Source of the DNA: Planctomicrobium piriforme | GTDB lineage: Bacteria > Planctomycetota > Planctomycetia > Pirellulales > PNKZ01 | Assembly (NCBI GenBank): GCA_945877965.1 | Contig: CAMCTH010000267.1 | Coordinates: 1 to 6,705, forward strand | Length of the DNA stretch: 6,705 nt | Direction: 5' to 3' | Shown: positions 1-6,573 of the stretch, in pieces | How positions within the stretch are numbered: position 1 is the stretch's first letter | Layout: each line of letters begins with the position of its first letter | Notes under the pieces: model-generated | What the model saw: only the letters and a program-made list of their open reading frames with translations | Told to the model about the DNA's origin: nothing | Database searches by the model: none | Made by a program: the position numbers and the translations under genes

Positions 1-63
1 AGTATCCCGGTATTACAGCGAGATGCGCTCTCGTCAGGGACGATGATCCGCATAACTATCGCT

Positions 64-91
64 TTGTTTTTGAACGCGTGACAATCATAAT
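64..91 (+). promoter_or_regulatory. Possible sigma70-type promoter for the flavinylation operon
   Basis: A CATAAT box at 86-91 matches the -10 consensus in five of six bases. It lies 16 bases after TTGTTT at 64-69, a poor -35 match with three of six bases. Transcription would begin near 98, about 40 bases before the chosen ATG at 138, and after the alternative GTG at 78. The arrangement fits the preferred start, but with such a weak -35 box it could be chance. Confidence 0.3.
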
Positions 92-137
92 CAGCGCGCG
101 GCGGCGATCGTTTCGTTCTCTGGAAACGGATGGAAGT

Positions 138-1145
138 ATGCTCCCTGTAGGACGAAGACGTTTTTTACAGATCGGTCTCGGAGTCGGCGGACTCGGCGTC
201 TGGAGTGCGATCGCGCAATCTTCTCGCCGCGACTCCCTCACCGAAGTTCATCGTCGCGGACACGCGCTCGGCACAACTGTTGAGCTCCGCTTGCTTCACG
301 AAAACCGCATGAAAGGTGAGATCGCTCTCGATGCCGCCTTCGCTGCGATCGAGCAGGTGGAAGAGGTGATGAGTCTCTATCGACCGCAGAGCCGGTTGTC
401 GGAACTCAACCGCACCGGCGCGCTAGATGATCCGCATCCTTGGCTGCTGCACGTCTTACAGCACGCGCAGGAGTTGTCGCGAACCACCGACGGTGCTTTC
501 GACGTCACCATGCAACCGCTCTGGCAATGCTGGTCGCAAGCGGCGCGCAAAGAACGAATGCCGACGACGGCAGAAGTTGCGACGGCCCGTCGCATGGTCG
601 ACTGGCGACGTTTGCAGATCACCGCGCACCGCATCGAACTCGCCGATGCGGGAATGCAGGTAACGCTCAACGGCATTGCCCAGGGCTTCGCCGCCGATCA
701 AGCGGCGGCGGCGCTGCGGAGTTGCGGCGTCGTTCATGCCCTGATCAACACCGGCGAAGTTCAAGCCCTGGGACGTAAACGCGACGAGGCCTGGACCGTC
801 GGCATTCAGCATCCGCGCCATCCGGATGCCTACTCGGCCTTGGTCTCGTTGAACGATCGCGCACTCTCGACTTCCGGCGATTATGCGACGAGCTTCTCGC
901 CCGATAAGCGGCATCATCACATCATTGACCCGCGCGTCGGCTACTCCCCCACGGAGCTAGCCAGCGTCACGATCCTGGCCGGCTCGGCCCTGGAGGCCGA
1001 TGCGTTAAGCACCGCCGTCTTGGTGTTGGGAGCGGATCGCGGCCGAGAACTGATCGCCGCGCGTGCCGACGTCAATGCTCTGTTCGTGTTCAAAGACGGT
1101 CGCACTTTCGCCACACCGGGCTTTCCCGAGGAGGCCGCGTCATGA
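138..1145 (+). CDS. apbE: FAD:protein FMN transferase (ApbE family), Tat-exported
   Basis: This is a 335-residue flavin transferase of the ApbE family, which moves FMN from FAD onto a threonine of a target protein outside the cytoplasmic membrane, using Mg2+. Residues 1-27 form a Tat signal: RRRFLQ at 6-11, a glycine-rich hydrophobic stretch, then a likely cut after AIAQ. No lipobox cysteine is seen. Family signatures follow in order: HALGTTVELRL (about 42-52), MSLYRPQSRLSELNR (78-92), FDVTMQPL (121-128), NGIAQGFAAD (178-187), NTGEVQALG (204-212), STSGDY (244-249), HHIIDPRVG (260-268), and the metal-site segment ALEADALSTAVLVLG (284-298). Length is normal for the family. The usual glycine pair before the acidic residue reads Thr-Gly-Glu here. 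I chose ATG 138 over GTG 78 because it places the twin arginine at the very N-terminus and has GGAAACGGA seven bases upstream; the reading frame is open to the window's left edge. Its likely client is the next gene, whose start overlaps its stop. Confidence 0.95.
   Translation: MLPVGRRRFLQIGLGVGGLGVWSAIAQSSRRDSLTEVHRRGHALGTTVELRLLHENRMKGEIALDAAFAAIEQVEEVMSLYRPQSRLSELNRTGALDDPHPWLLHVLQHAQELSRTTDGAFDVTMQPLWQCWSQAARKERMPTTAEVATARRMVDWRRLQITAHRIELADAGMQVTLNGIAQGFAADQAAAALRSCGVVHALINTGEVQALGRKRDEAWTVGIQHPRHPDAYSALVSLNDRALSTSGDYATSFSPDKRHHHIIDPRVGYSPTELASVTILAGSALEADALSTAVLVLGADRGRELIAARADVNALFVFKDGRTFATPGFPEEAAS
1128..1134 (+). promoter_or_regulatory. Strong Shine-Dalgarno site inside the end of apbE
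   Basis: GAGGAGG lies seven bases before the ATG at 1142, inside the last codons of apbE. Together with the ATGA stop/start overlap (1142-1145), it indicates translational coupling of the transferase and its likely FMN-carrying client, and it fixes the start of the second gene. Confidence 0.8.
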
Positions 1146-2485
1146 AGGAACTACGATACTACGGTTGGATGAGATTGCTGCCGGCCGTAATCGCTGCATC
1201 GTTCCTGTCGGCGTCGCCGGCGGCTGCGGCTGCGGAAGATTCGGTGGAACTACTCAGCGGCGCTGTCGTGCGCGGCGAAGTGACGAACCGCACGGCAACG
1301 GACATTACCGTGAAGTCGACGATCGCCGGCCAAGCGGTCGTGCGAAAGTTTCCCCTCGATCGCCTGCACGCCGTCACCGTCGGCGGCCAACGCGAAGTGC
1401 TCAAAGAAAAGCCGGGAGTATCGACGACGTCGCCTGCGAATCCTGCCAATCCCACAGCCGCGCCGAAACCGATCGACCCGCAAAACCGCCGCACGCGCGA
1501 ACAGGTGTTGGCGGAGATCGAGAAAGCAGGTCGCACGCCGCCCGATTGGTTCGCCGCCACGCCGCTCAGTTATCCGCCGACGCTCGATCTAACCTGGCCC
1601 ATGCCGGCTCCGAAAGGGTGGAACAATCAACAAAACATCGGACAGTACATTTGGGACGTCATTAATCCCAACCCCGGACGGTGGGCCGGCGGCATCAAGC
1701 TACTGCATCACTTGCTCGGTCTGCATCAAGGGAATCCGGCGACGACGGAGCGAATTCAACTGGCCATCGCCAAGATCTATTATACCCATCTGAACGATTA
1801 CGCTCGGGCCGCCTATTGGTATCGCACGGTCGGGGCGGAGAACACCGACGAGTTCAGCGAATCCGCCGTCAGCTTGGCCGAGTGCTATTTTCATCTCGGC
1901 AGCAAAGACATGGCTTCGCAACTGCTCTCGCGCGTCAGTCCACGCAATAGTTTGATCAAAGCCTGGACGACGCTCGGCGAAACGGAAAAGGCGCTGGCGA
2001 CGGCCAAGATTCTGCTCAGCCAAGGCCCGAACGCCGAGACGCTGATGTACGTCGGCGACGCCTATCGCATCGTGGGCCGCTACGACGAGGCGCTCGCGGC
2101 CTATCAACAGGTGATCGATTTCGGTCCCGCAGGGAACGACCGTCGCCTGGCAAAAAACCAGGGCCGAGCTCAAGCGAGCATCACGGCGATTCAGCTGTTC
2201 GAGAAATCGGACGTGAAGCAAGTTCCCGACGGAGTGTATACCGCGCAGAGTCTCGGTTACGAGGGGCAAGTGGTCGTCGAAGTGACGGTGGCGGCGAAGA
2301 GAATCGCGTCCGTCCGCGTCGTGCGTCATAGCGAGAAGCAGTTCTATGCGGCCCTCTCGGAGATGCCACAGCGCATCATTGCTAAGCAGAGCGTCAAAGG
2401 GGTCGATACGACGAGCGATGCGACGCTGACGTCTGAAGCAATTATTAACGCCACGGCGAAAGCCTTGGCCGGCGCAGCGAAGTAG
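1142..2485 (+). CDS. Exported TPR protein with C-terminal covalent FMN-binding domain
   Basis: This 447-residue protein is probably a periplasmic flavoprotein electron carrier. Residues 1-31 are a Sec-type signal (basic start, hydrophobic core, SPAAAAAEDS cut region); no lipobox is seen. Residues 33-82 look like a small beta-rich domain starting VELLSGAVVRGEVT, followed by a Pro/Ala/Thr linker (about 90-112). About 200-330 contains TPR-like helical pairs, clearest at 203-236, 237-270 and 298-331 (GDAYRIVGRYDEALAAYQQV). Residues 363-447 are an FMN_bind domain as in NqrC, RnfG and NosR: DGVYTAQSLGYEGQVVVEVT, then VDTTSDATLTSEA. Family knowledge makes Thr428 in DATLT the FMN attachment site; the usual Gly before Ala-Thr is Asp426 here. 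No redox heme or cysteine motif is present. ApbE directly upstream and the iron-sulfur membrane protein directly downstream support flavinylation and electron exchange. The TPRs may dock a partner. The domain identities are firm, while the redox partner is inferred. Confidence 0.88.
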   Translation: MKELRYYGWMRLLPAVIAASFLSASPAAAAAEDSVELLSGAVVRGEVTNRTATDITVKSTIAGQAVVRKFPLDRLHAVTVGGQREVLKEKPGVSTTSPANPANPTAAPKPIDPQNRRTREQVLAEIEKAGRTPPDWFAATPLSYPPTLDLTWPMPAPKGWNNQQNIGQYIWDVINPNPGRWAGGIKLLHHLLGLHQGNPATTERIQLAIAKIYYTHLNDYARAAYWYRTVGAENTDEFSESAVSLAECYFHLGSKDMASQLLSRVSPRNSLIKAWTTLGETEKALATAKILLSQGPNAETLMYVGDAYRIVGRYDEALAAYQQVIDFGPAGNDRRLAKNQGRAQASITAIQLFEKSDVKQVPDGVYTAQSLGYEGQVVVEVTVAAKRIASVRVVRHSEKQFYAALSEMPQRIIAKQSVKGVDTTSDATLTSEAIINATAKALAGAAK

Positions 2486-2514
2486 TCGCACGGTTCGATT
2501 CTTGCGCAAGACGC

Positions 2515-2518
2515 GAGG
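2515..2518 (+). promoter_or_regulatory. Ribosome-binding site for the iron-sulfur fusion gene
   Basis: GAGG lies five bases before the ATG at 2524, in the 38-base gap after the FMN-binding protein gene. The short gap, with no obvious terminator in it, supports co-transcription. Confidence 0.55.
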
Positions 2519-2523
2519 CCCGC

Positions 2524-4578
2524 ATGATCCGTATTGATTGGTTCTTGCCGCTTCTGAAAAAGCCGAAAAAGAACGCGCAACCGACTGCGCCCGGTCGACT
2601 GGAACGCATGGCCCGCGCCATTCTGCCTGCTCCACTCTTCGCCGATCGTGAGACCGGCAAGCCAGGGCTGGCGCGGAAATGGCTGCGCAAGATCGGCGAT
2701 AGCTGGCTTTCGTCGCCGGTGCGGCGCGTCGTGCAAGGCGTTTGTTTCGCACTCTTCTTTTGGCTCTTCTGCTATGTCTGCTGGCCCTACACGGCGCGGC
2801 CGGCGCAAGTTTTTCCCGGCTGGGTTCCCGTCGAGATCGACGCCTCGACCGGGGCTGCCACCGTAACGCTTGCGACGCCCCTGTCGAAACCGCTCGCCGC
2901 CGATCGCGTGTTGTACGTCGTCGATCCCGACACGGCCCCGCCGTTAGGAGATCCGCCGTCGATCGCCATGCGGATCGTTGCCGGCGGCGATCAAAAGCTA
3001 CAACTCATTCCGGCCGAGTCGCTGACGCCGGAACAAATCGAAACGATGTCGCTGTCGGTCTCGCCCTGGACGCTTTACGAGCGCCGGCCCGGCACTTGGC
3101 CGTCGCACTACGCCGATGAATTGCGAACCAAAGAACTGCTCGCCGCCGAAACATTTTTGATCATCGACCCGCTGGTGAGCATCTCGACCGCGATCGCCGG
3201 ACGATCGTGGGTGTGGTCGCTGGCTTGGGCCGGCGTGATCTTGGCGGTCTGCATTTTTATTCCGCGCGGCTTCTGCGGGTACCTCTGCCCGCTGGGGACG
3301 CTGATCGACTTGTTCGATTGGGCCGTCGGCAAGCGAGTGAACAAGTTTCGCGTGTCCGACGACGGTTGGTGGGTCCACATCAAATACTATCTACTGTTCG
3401 GCACGCTCGTCGCCGCCGTCGGCGGCGTGCTCGTCTCCGGCTTCTTCGCGGCGATTCCGATCGTGACGCGCGGCATGTTATTCCTACTTGGCCCTTTGCA
3501 AACCGGCCTGCAGCGCGGTCCGCACTTGGTTCCGCCCATCAACGTCGGCCACATCGTTTCGCTCGTCCTGTTTTTTGCGGTGCTCGGCCTGGGGTTGCTC
3601 AAGCCGCGGTTCTGGTGCAAATACGTTTGCCCGAGCGGCGCAGTCTTTTCGCTGGGCAACTTGTTTCGCCTGACGGAGCGGAAGGTCGAGAGTTCGTGCA
3701 TCAACTGCAACAAGTGCGTCGAAATCTGCCCGTTCGACGCCATCAAGGCCGACTTCACGACCCGCACGACCGACTGCACGATGTGCCAAACGTGCGGCGG
3801 CGTCTGTCCGGTTCACGCCATCAAGTTCGTCGATCGATTCGATTACGTGAAACTCAAGGTGCTGAACGATCCGCCGACGAATGAAACGGCTCTGGGGCGG
3901 CGCGGACTGCTGGCGGCCTCGGTCGGCGTGTTGGCCGGTTTAGCAGGCGGAGTCGCTTCGGCGGCCGGCGTGAGTGCGCTCGGCGCCAAACTCGACGACC
4001 CGTCGTCGCCGCGCCCCGTTCGACCTCCCGGCAGCATGCCCGAGCAACAGTTTCTGCAACTCTGCATCCGCTGCGGCGAGTGCTTTAAGGCCTGTCCCAA
4101 CGATGTTCTGCAACCGCTCGGCTTCCAGCAAGGACTCGAAGGGTTGTGGACGCCGCAGGTCGTCGCCGATTGGGCGGGCTGCGAGAGTAGTTGCAACGCC
4201 TGCACGCAGGTCTGCCCGACGGGCGCGATCCGCGCGCTGCCGCTGGAAGAGAAGAAGCACTTTCGCATGGGCTTGGCGGTCGTCAATCGCCAAACCTGCT
4301 TGCCCTTTGCGGGACGTGAGGCGTGCCAACTCTGCGTCGATGAATGCGTCGCCGCCGGTTATCACGCGATCGAGTTCATGCAGGTCGGCACCGAAGTCGA
4401 CAACGAAGGCCGACCGATGGAAGGCTCGGGCTACTTAGCGCCGGTCGTGCTGGCCGACAAGTGCGTCGGCTGCGGCCTCTGCCAAACGCGTTGCTACGGC
4501 ATCAACGTCGTCGAAAAGCAACTCCTCTCCGCCTCGGCGATTATCATCGAAGCGGGACCGGGCAAAGAAGATCGGTAA
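2524..4578 (+). CDS. NapH/NapG-type membrane polyferredoxin fusion
   Basis: This 684-residue protein likely carries electrons across the cytoplasmic membrane. The first part is NapH/NosR/RdxA-like. It has a basic cytoplasmic start (1-68), a membrane segment (about 70-88), a 135-residue soluble loop (91-227), and segments at about 228-246, 288-308 and 343-360. The family's membrane CxxxCP motifs are C251/C255 (GFCGYLCPLG) and C365/C369 (WCKYVCPSG). Two ferredoxin-type clusters follow: C392/395/398/402 and C418/421/424/428. A twin-arginine hydrophobic stretch (LGRRGLLAASVGVLAGLAGG, 457-476) leads into a NapG/MauM-like part with four more cluster motifs: C514/517/520/524, C553/557/560/564, C592 with C601/604/608, and C647/650/653/657. 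Alternating topology puts the first two clusters inside and the last four outside, next to the flavoprotein encoded upstream. In nitrate-reductase systems NapH and NapG are separate proteins that pass quinol electrons; no NapA or NapB is seen here, so nitrate reduction should not be assumed. Direction and donor are inferred. Confidence 0.9.
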   Translation: MIRIDWFLPLLKKPKKNAQPTAPGRLERMARAILPAPLFADRETGKPGLARKWLRKIGDSWLSSPVRRVVQGVCFALFFWLFCYVCWPYTARPAQVFPGWVPVEIDASTGAATVTLATPLSKPLAADRVLYVVDPDTAPPLGDPPSIAMRIVAGGDQKLQLIPAESLTPEQIETMSLSVSPWTLYERRPGTWPSHYADELRTKELLAAETFLIIDPLVSISTAIAGRSWVWSLAWAGVILAVCIFIPRGFCGYLCPLGTLIDLFDWAVGKRVNKFRVSDDGWWVHIKYYLLFGTLVAAVGGVLVSGFFAAIPIVTRGMLFLLGPLQTGLQRGPHLVPPINVGHIVSLVLFFAVLGLGLLKPRFWCKYVCPSGAVFSLGNLFRLTERKVESSCINCNKCVEICPFDAIKADFTTRTTDCTMCQTCGGVCPVHAIKFVDRFDYVKLKVLNDPPTNETALGRRGLLAASVGVLAGLAGGVASAAGVSALGAKLDDPSSPRPVRPPGSMPEQQFLQLCIRCGECFKACPNDVLQPLGFQQGLEGLWTPQVVADWAGCESSCNACTQVCPTGAIRALPLEEKKHFRMGLAVVNRQTCLPFAGREACQLCVDECVAAGYHAIEFMQVGTEVDNEGRPMEGSGYLAPVVLADKCVGCGLCQTRCYGINVVEKQLLSASAIIIEAGPGKEDR

Positions 4579-5199
4579 GCCGCGGATTCCCAGAACGGCC
4601 GCGGACAAGCAACGCGGCGTCGCGGCATATGTTCACGGCTTCGGTTTAATAAACAAAATCTCGGCCCGCTCGATCCAGCCTTTTCGCAAGTCGACGCGGA
4701 TCCAACCATCGCTGTTTTTGGGTTAGAAGCGAAGGGGCTGGATTCTCTCATTTTATCTGGACCGTGTTTCCGGGAGGGCTCCTAGTTTCGGACAGCTGCC
4801 TGCGTGGACCGCTATGGCTCCTTGAATGAAGCTGAAATCTTTGGGCAAATCGATCGGCGCTAAGGCAGTCTGAGATAGGCATCCGCATCATTTCTTTCCC
4901 CGTAAGGTCGTGGTTTCCGCTACAATGTTGACGACGGTCGCCTTTCTTGATTGGTCCTGCTCTTCCTTGAGCGATTCTCGTTGACCAAGTTGACCGTCTT
5001 CTGCCGCTACGAATCCGGCCGATCGATCAGCGATACGGTTTCCGCATTCCGTGAGCTACGCCTTCAATCCGTAGATCACGGCGTCCGCTGCTCGGTCACA
5101 AGATTGCGTTGCCGTCGTTGATTGAATGGGACGAATTGACCACGCCGGTTTGCGCTGCCTGCGAATGCGAAGCCGATCGTCGACTTCTCGGCTAGTCGG
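4579..5199. other. Long non-coding spacer with possible gene debris
   Basis: About 620 bases lie between the operon and the glucan-synthase-like gene, with no convincing intact gene, RNA gene or strong terminator. CCGCGG occurs at 4580-4585 and 4599-4604, within a directly repeated GCCGCGGA. It could form a weak 6-bp hairpin just after the operon stop, but no T-run follows. A TACAAT box at 4921-4926 resembles a -10 element without a recognisable -35. Plus-strand stretches such as 4951-5118 (56 open codons, no good start) read plausibly as protein but end in stops and match no family I recognise. A 7-base direct repeat GTTGACC occurs twice at 4980-4995. Short open stretches on both strands suggest eroded sequence. 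Confidence 0.5.
4633..4722 (-). pseudogene. Possible 3' remnant of a decayed minus-strand gene
   Basis: Read on the minus strand, 29 codons from 4722 down to 4636 followed by a TGA (4635-4633) give a protein-like tail including GWIRVDLRKGWIERAEILF and ending in IKPKP. The alternating charged and hydrophobic residues look like a real C-terminus. There is no start codon, and the frame is closed by a stop at 4725-4723, so any gene would be broken upstream. I do not recognise the family. The stretch is short enough to be chance. Confidence 0.2.
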
Positions 5200-6573
5200 A
5201 TGCCTATCAGCCCGAGGAGTTTGTTTATCGTAAATCAGCTGTCGCGGAATCTCTTGAAGCTGCTACGGCAGACGCGACGTTCCGCCGTTCAGAATGATTC
5301 GTTGCTGAGTGAAGCCGCCGACGAGCAGCCGCTGCGGGCGGAACTCTACAGCATCGAGCAGTTGGAGCGGCACGGAAAGCTGATCGCTGCGGTCCATCCG
5401 TTGGCCGTAGGACGAAGCGATGATCGGCTCTTGCCTCGGCTCGACGAGAATGAGCGCGTGCTGATCGAGACTTACGATCTCGTCGCGGCCGCCGCCGATG
5501 AGAATCGCCGCATCGAGCCCGCGGCCGAGTGGCTGCTCGACAACTTCTATCTGATCGAAGAGCAAATTCGCGCGATTCGACGCTTGCTCCCTCCTTCGTA
5601 CAGTCAGGAGCTGCCGCAGTTGGCGACGGGTCCGACGGCCGGCTTTCCGCGTGTCTACGACATTGCGTTGGAACTCATCGCGCACGTCGACGGTCGCGTC
5701 GATGCGGCGGGATTGAACGGTTTTATCGCGGCGTACCAATCCGTCGAACCGTTAAAGCTAGGCGAACTCTGGGCCTTGCCGTTGATGTTGCGGTTGGCGC
5801 TGATCGAGAACTTACGCCGCGTCGCCGCACGAATCGCTGCGGCGCGTCGACATCGCGATCTAGCCGGCACGTGGGCCGTGCGCATGGTCGATGTCGTCGA
5901 ACGGAAGCCGACGGACTTGATTCTGGTGCTCGCCGATATGGCTCGCGCGAATCAAGTTCTTTCTGGCGCATTCGTCGCCGAACTAACGCGACATCTTCAA
6001 GGACAGAACCCCAATTTCACCTTCGCTAATAGCTGGCTCGAACATCGGCTTTCCGATCAAGGCGTGACGACCGAACAGTTGGTCCGCGCCGAGGGACAAG
6101 CCCAAGCGGCCGATCAGGTATCGATCGGCAACAGCATCGGCAGTTTGCGATTCTTGATTGCACATGATTGGCGGTTGTTCGTCGGTGAGCATAGTCTGGT
6201 CGAGCAGACGCTGCGCAGCGATCCGGCCGGGGTGTATGCCGAGATGGATTTCGCAACGCGCGATCGTTATCGCCACGCCGTCGAAGGAATTGCGCGGCGT
6301 AGTCGGCTGACGGAATACGAAGTGGCGCGCAAGGCCGTTCAGTTGGCGGAAAACAATGCCCGGGAGATGCTCGACGCTCGCTCGGCGCACGTCGGGTACT
6401 ATCTCGTCGATCGCGGGCGTCCGGCGCTCGAACGTCTGGCGGAAATGCGGCTCTCGTGGGGCGTCGTATTCGACAAGCTGCGGCGTCGCTTTCCGCTGAT
6501 TTGCTATCTCTCTCTGATGGGGCTTTTCACGGTCGCAACCTTGTTTGACGTGACCGACAGAAGTCCCAGTTAG
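5200..6573 (+). CDS. ndvB: Truncated cyclic beta-1,2-glucan synthase, N-terminal region only
   Basis: The 457 residues resemble the N-terminal, non-catalytic region of NdvB/Cgs cyclic beta-1,2-glucan synthases. Recognisable segments in order are LRAELYSIEQLERHGK (45-60), LLPRLDENERVL (77-88), WLLDNFYLIEEQIRAIRRLL (111-130), GFPRVYDIALELIAHVDGR (148-166), KLGELWALPLMLRLALIENL (186-205), SIGSLRFL (312-319), VEQTLRSDPAGVYAEMDFAT (334-353) and YRHAVEGIARRS (357-368). One membrane segment (about 431-448) follows, then VTDRSPS and a stop. Full-length members run close to 2,800 residues, with further membrane segments, a GT84 synthase domain and a GH94-like phosphorylase domain; all of these are missing. 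The other frames also close near 6550, so a single frameshift does not rescue it. The start is uncertain: ATG 5200 has no good ribosome site, while GAGGAG at 5214-5219 sits just downstream with no normal start at proper spacing. The protein could be a relic or a stand-alone piece; synthase activity is not expected. Confidence 0.75.
   Translation: MPISPRSLFIVNQLSRNLLKLLRQTRRSAVQNDSLLSEAADEQPLRAELYSIEQLERHGKLIAAVHPLAVGRSDDRLLPRLDENERVLIETYDLVAAAADENRRIEPAAEWLLDNFYLIEEQIRAIRRLLPPSYSQELPQLATGPTAGFPRVYDIALELIAHVDGRVDAAGLNGFIAAYQSVEPLKLGELWALPLMLRLALIENLRRVAARIAAARRHRDLAGTWAVRMVDVVERKPTDLILVLADMARANQVLSGAFVAELTRHLQGQNPNFTFANSWLEHRLSDQGVTTEQLVRAEGQAQAADQVSIGNSIGSLRFLIAHDWRLFVGEHSLVEQTLRSDPAGVYAEMDFATRDRYRHAVEGIARRSRLTEYEVARKAVQLAENNAREMLDARSAHVGYYLVDRGRPALERLAEMRLSWGVVFDKLRRRFPLICYLSLMGLFTVATLFDVTDRSPS

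Noticed and set aside
1..81. Possible end of an upstream gene (for example a frame ending at TGA 44-46 with the tail YYSEMRSRQGR)
   Set aside because: All three forward frames are open at the left edge over too few codons to choose between them, so no gene can be supported.
78..137. GTG start extending apbE by 20 residues
   Set aside because: It would bury the twin-arginine signal 25 residues in, and it overlaps the possible -10 box. ATG 138 gives a normal Tat leader.
1700..2752. 350-codon minus-strand open frame
   Set aside because: It is the antisense of the FMN-binding gene and the start of the fusion gene. It is rich in Arg/Ala, shows no domain pattern, and opposes two well-supported genes.
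3207..3884. 225-codon plus-strand frame inside the iron-sulfur gene
   Set aside because: It is an Arg-rich alternate frame of a gene whose own frame contains all the cysteine motifs.
2524..4578. Assignment to periplasmic nitrate reductase (nap)
   Set aside because: NapA, NapB and NapD are absent from the window and the neighbours are flavinylation genes, so only the structural resemblance is kept.
4579..4605. Rho-independent terminator after the operon
   Set aside because: The CCGCGG pair gives only a 6-bp stem with a long loop and no T-run.
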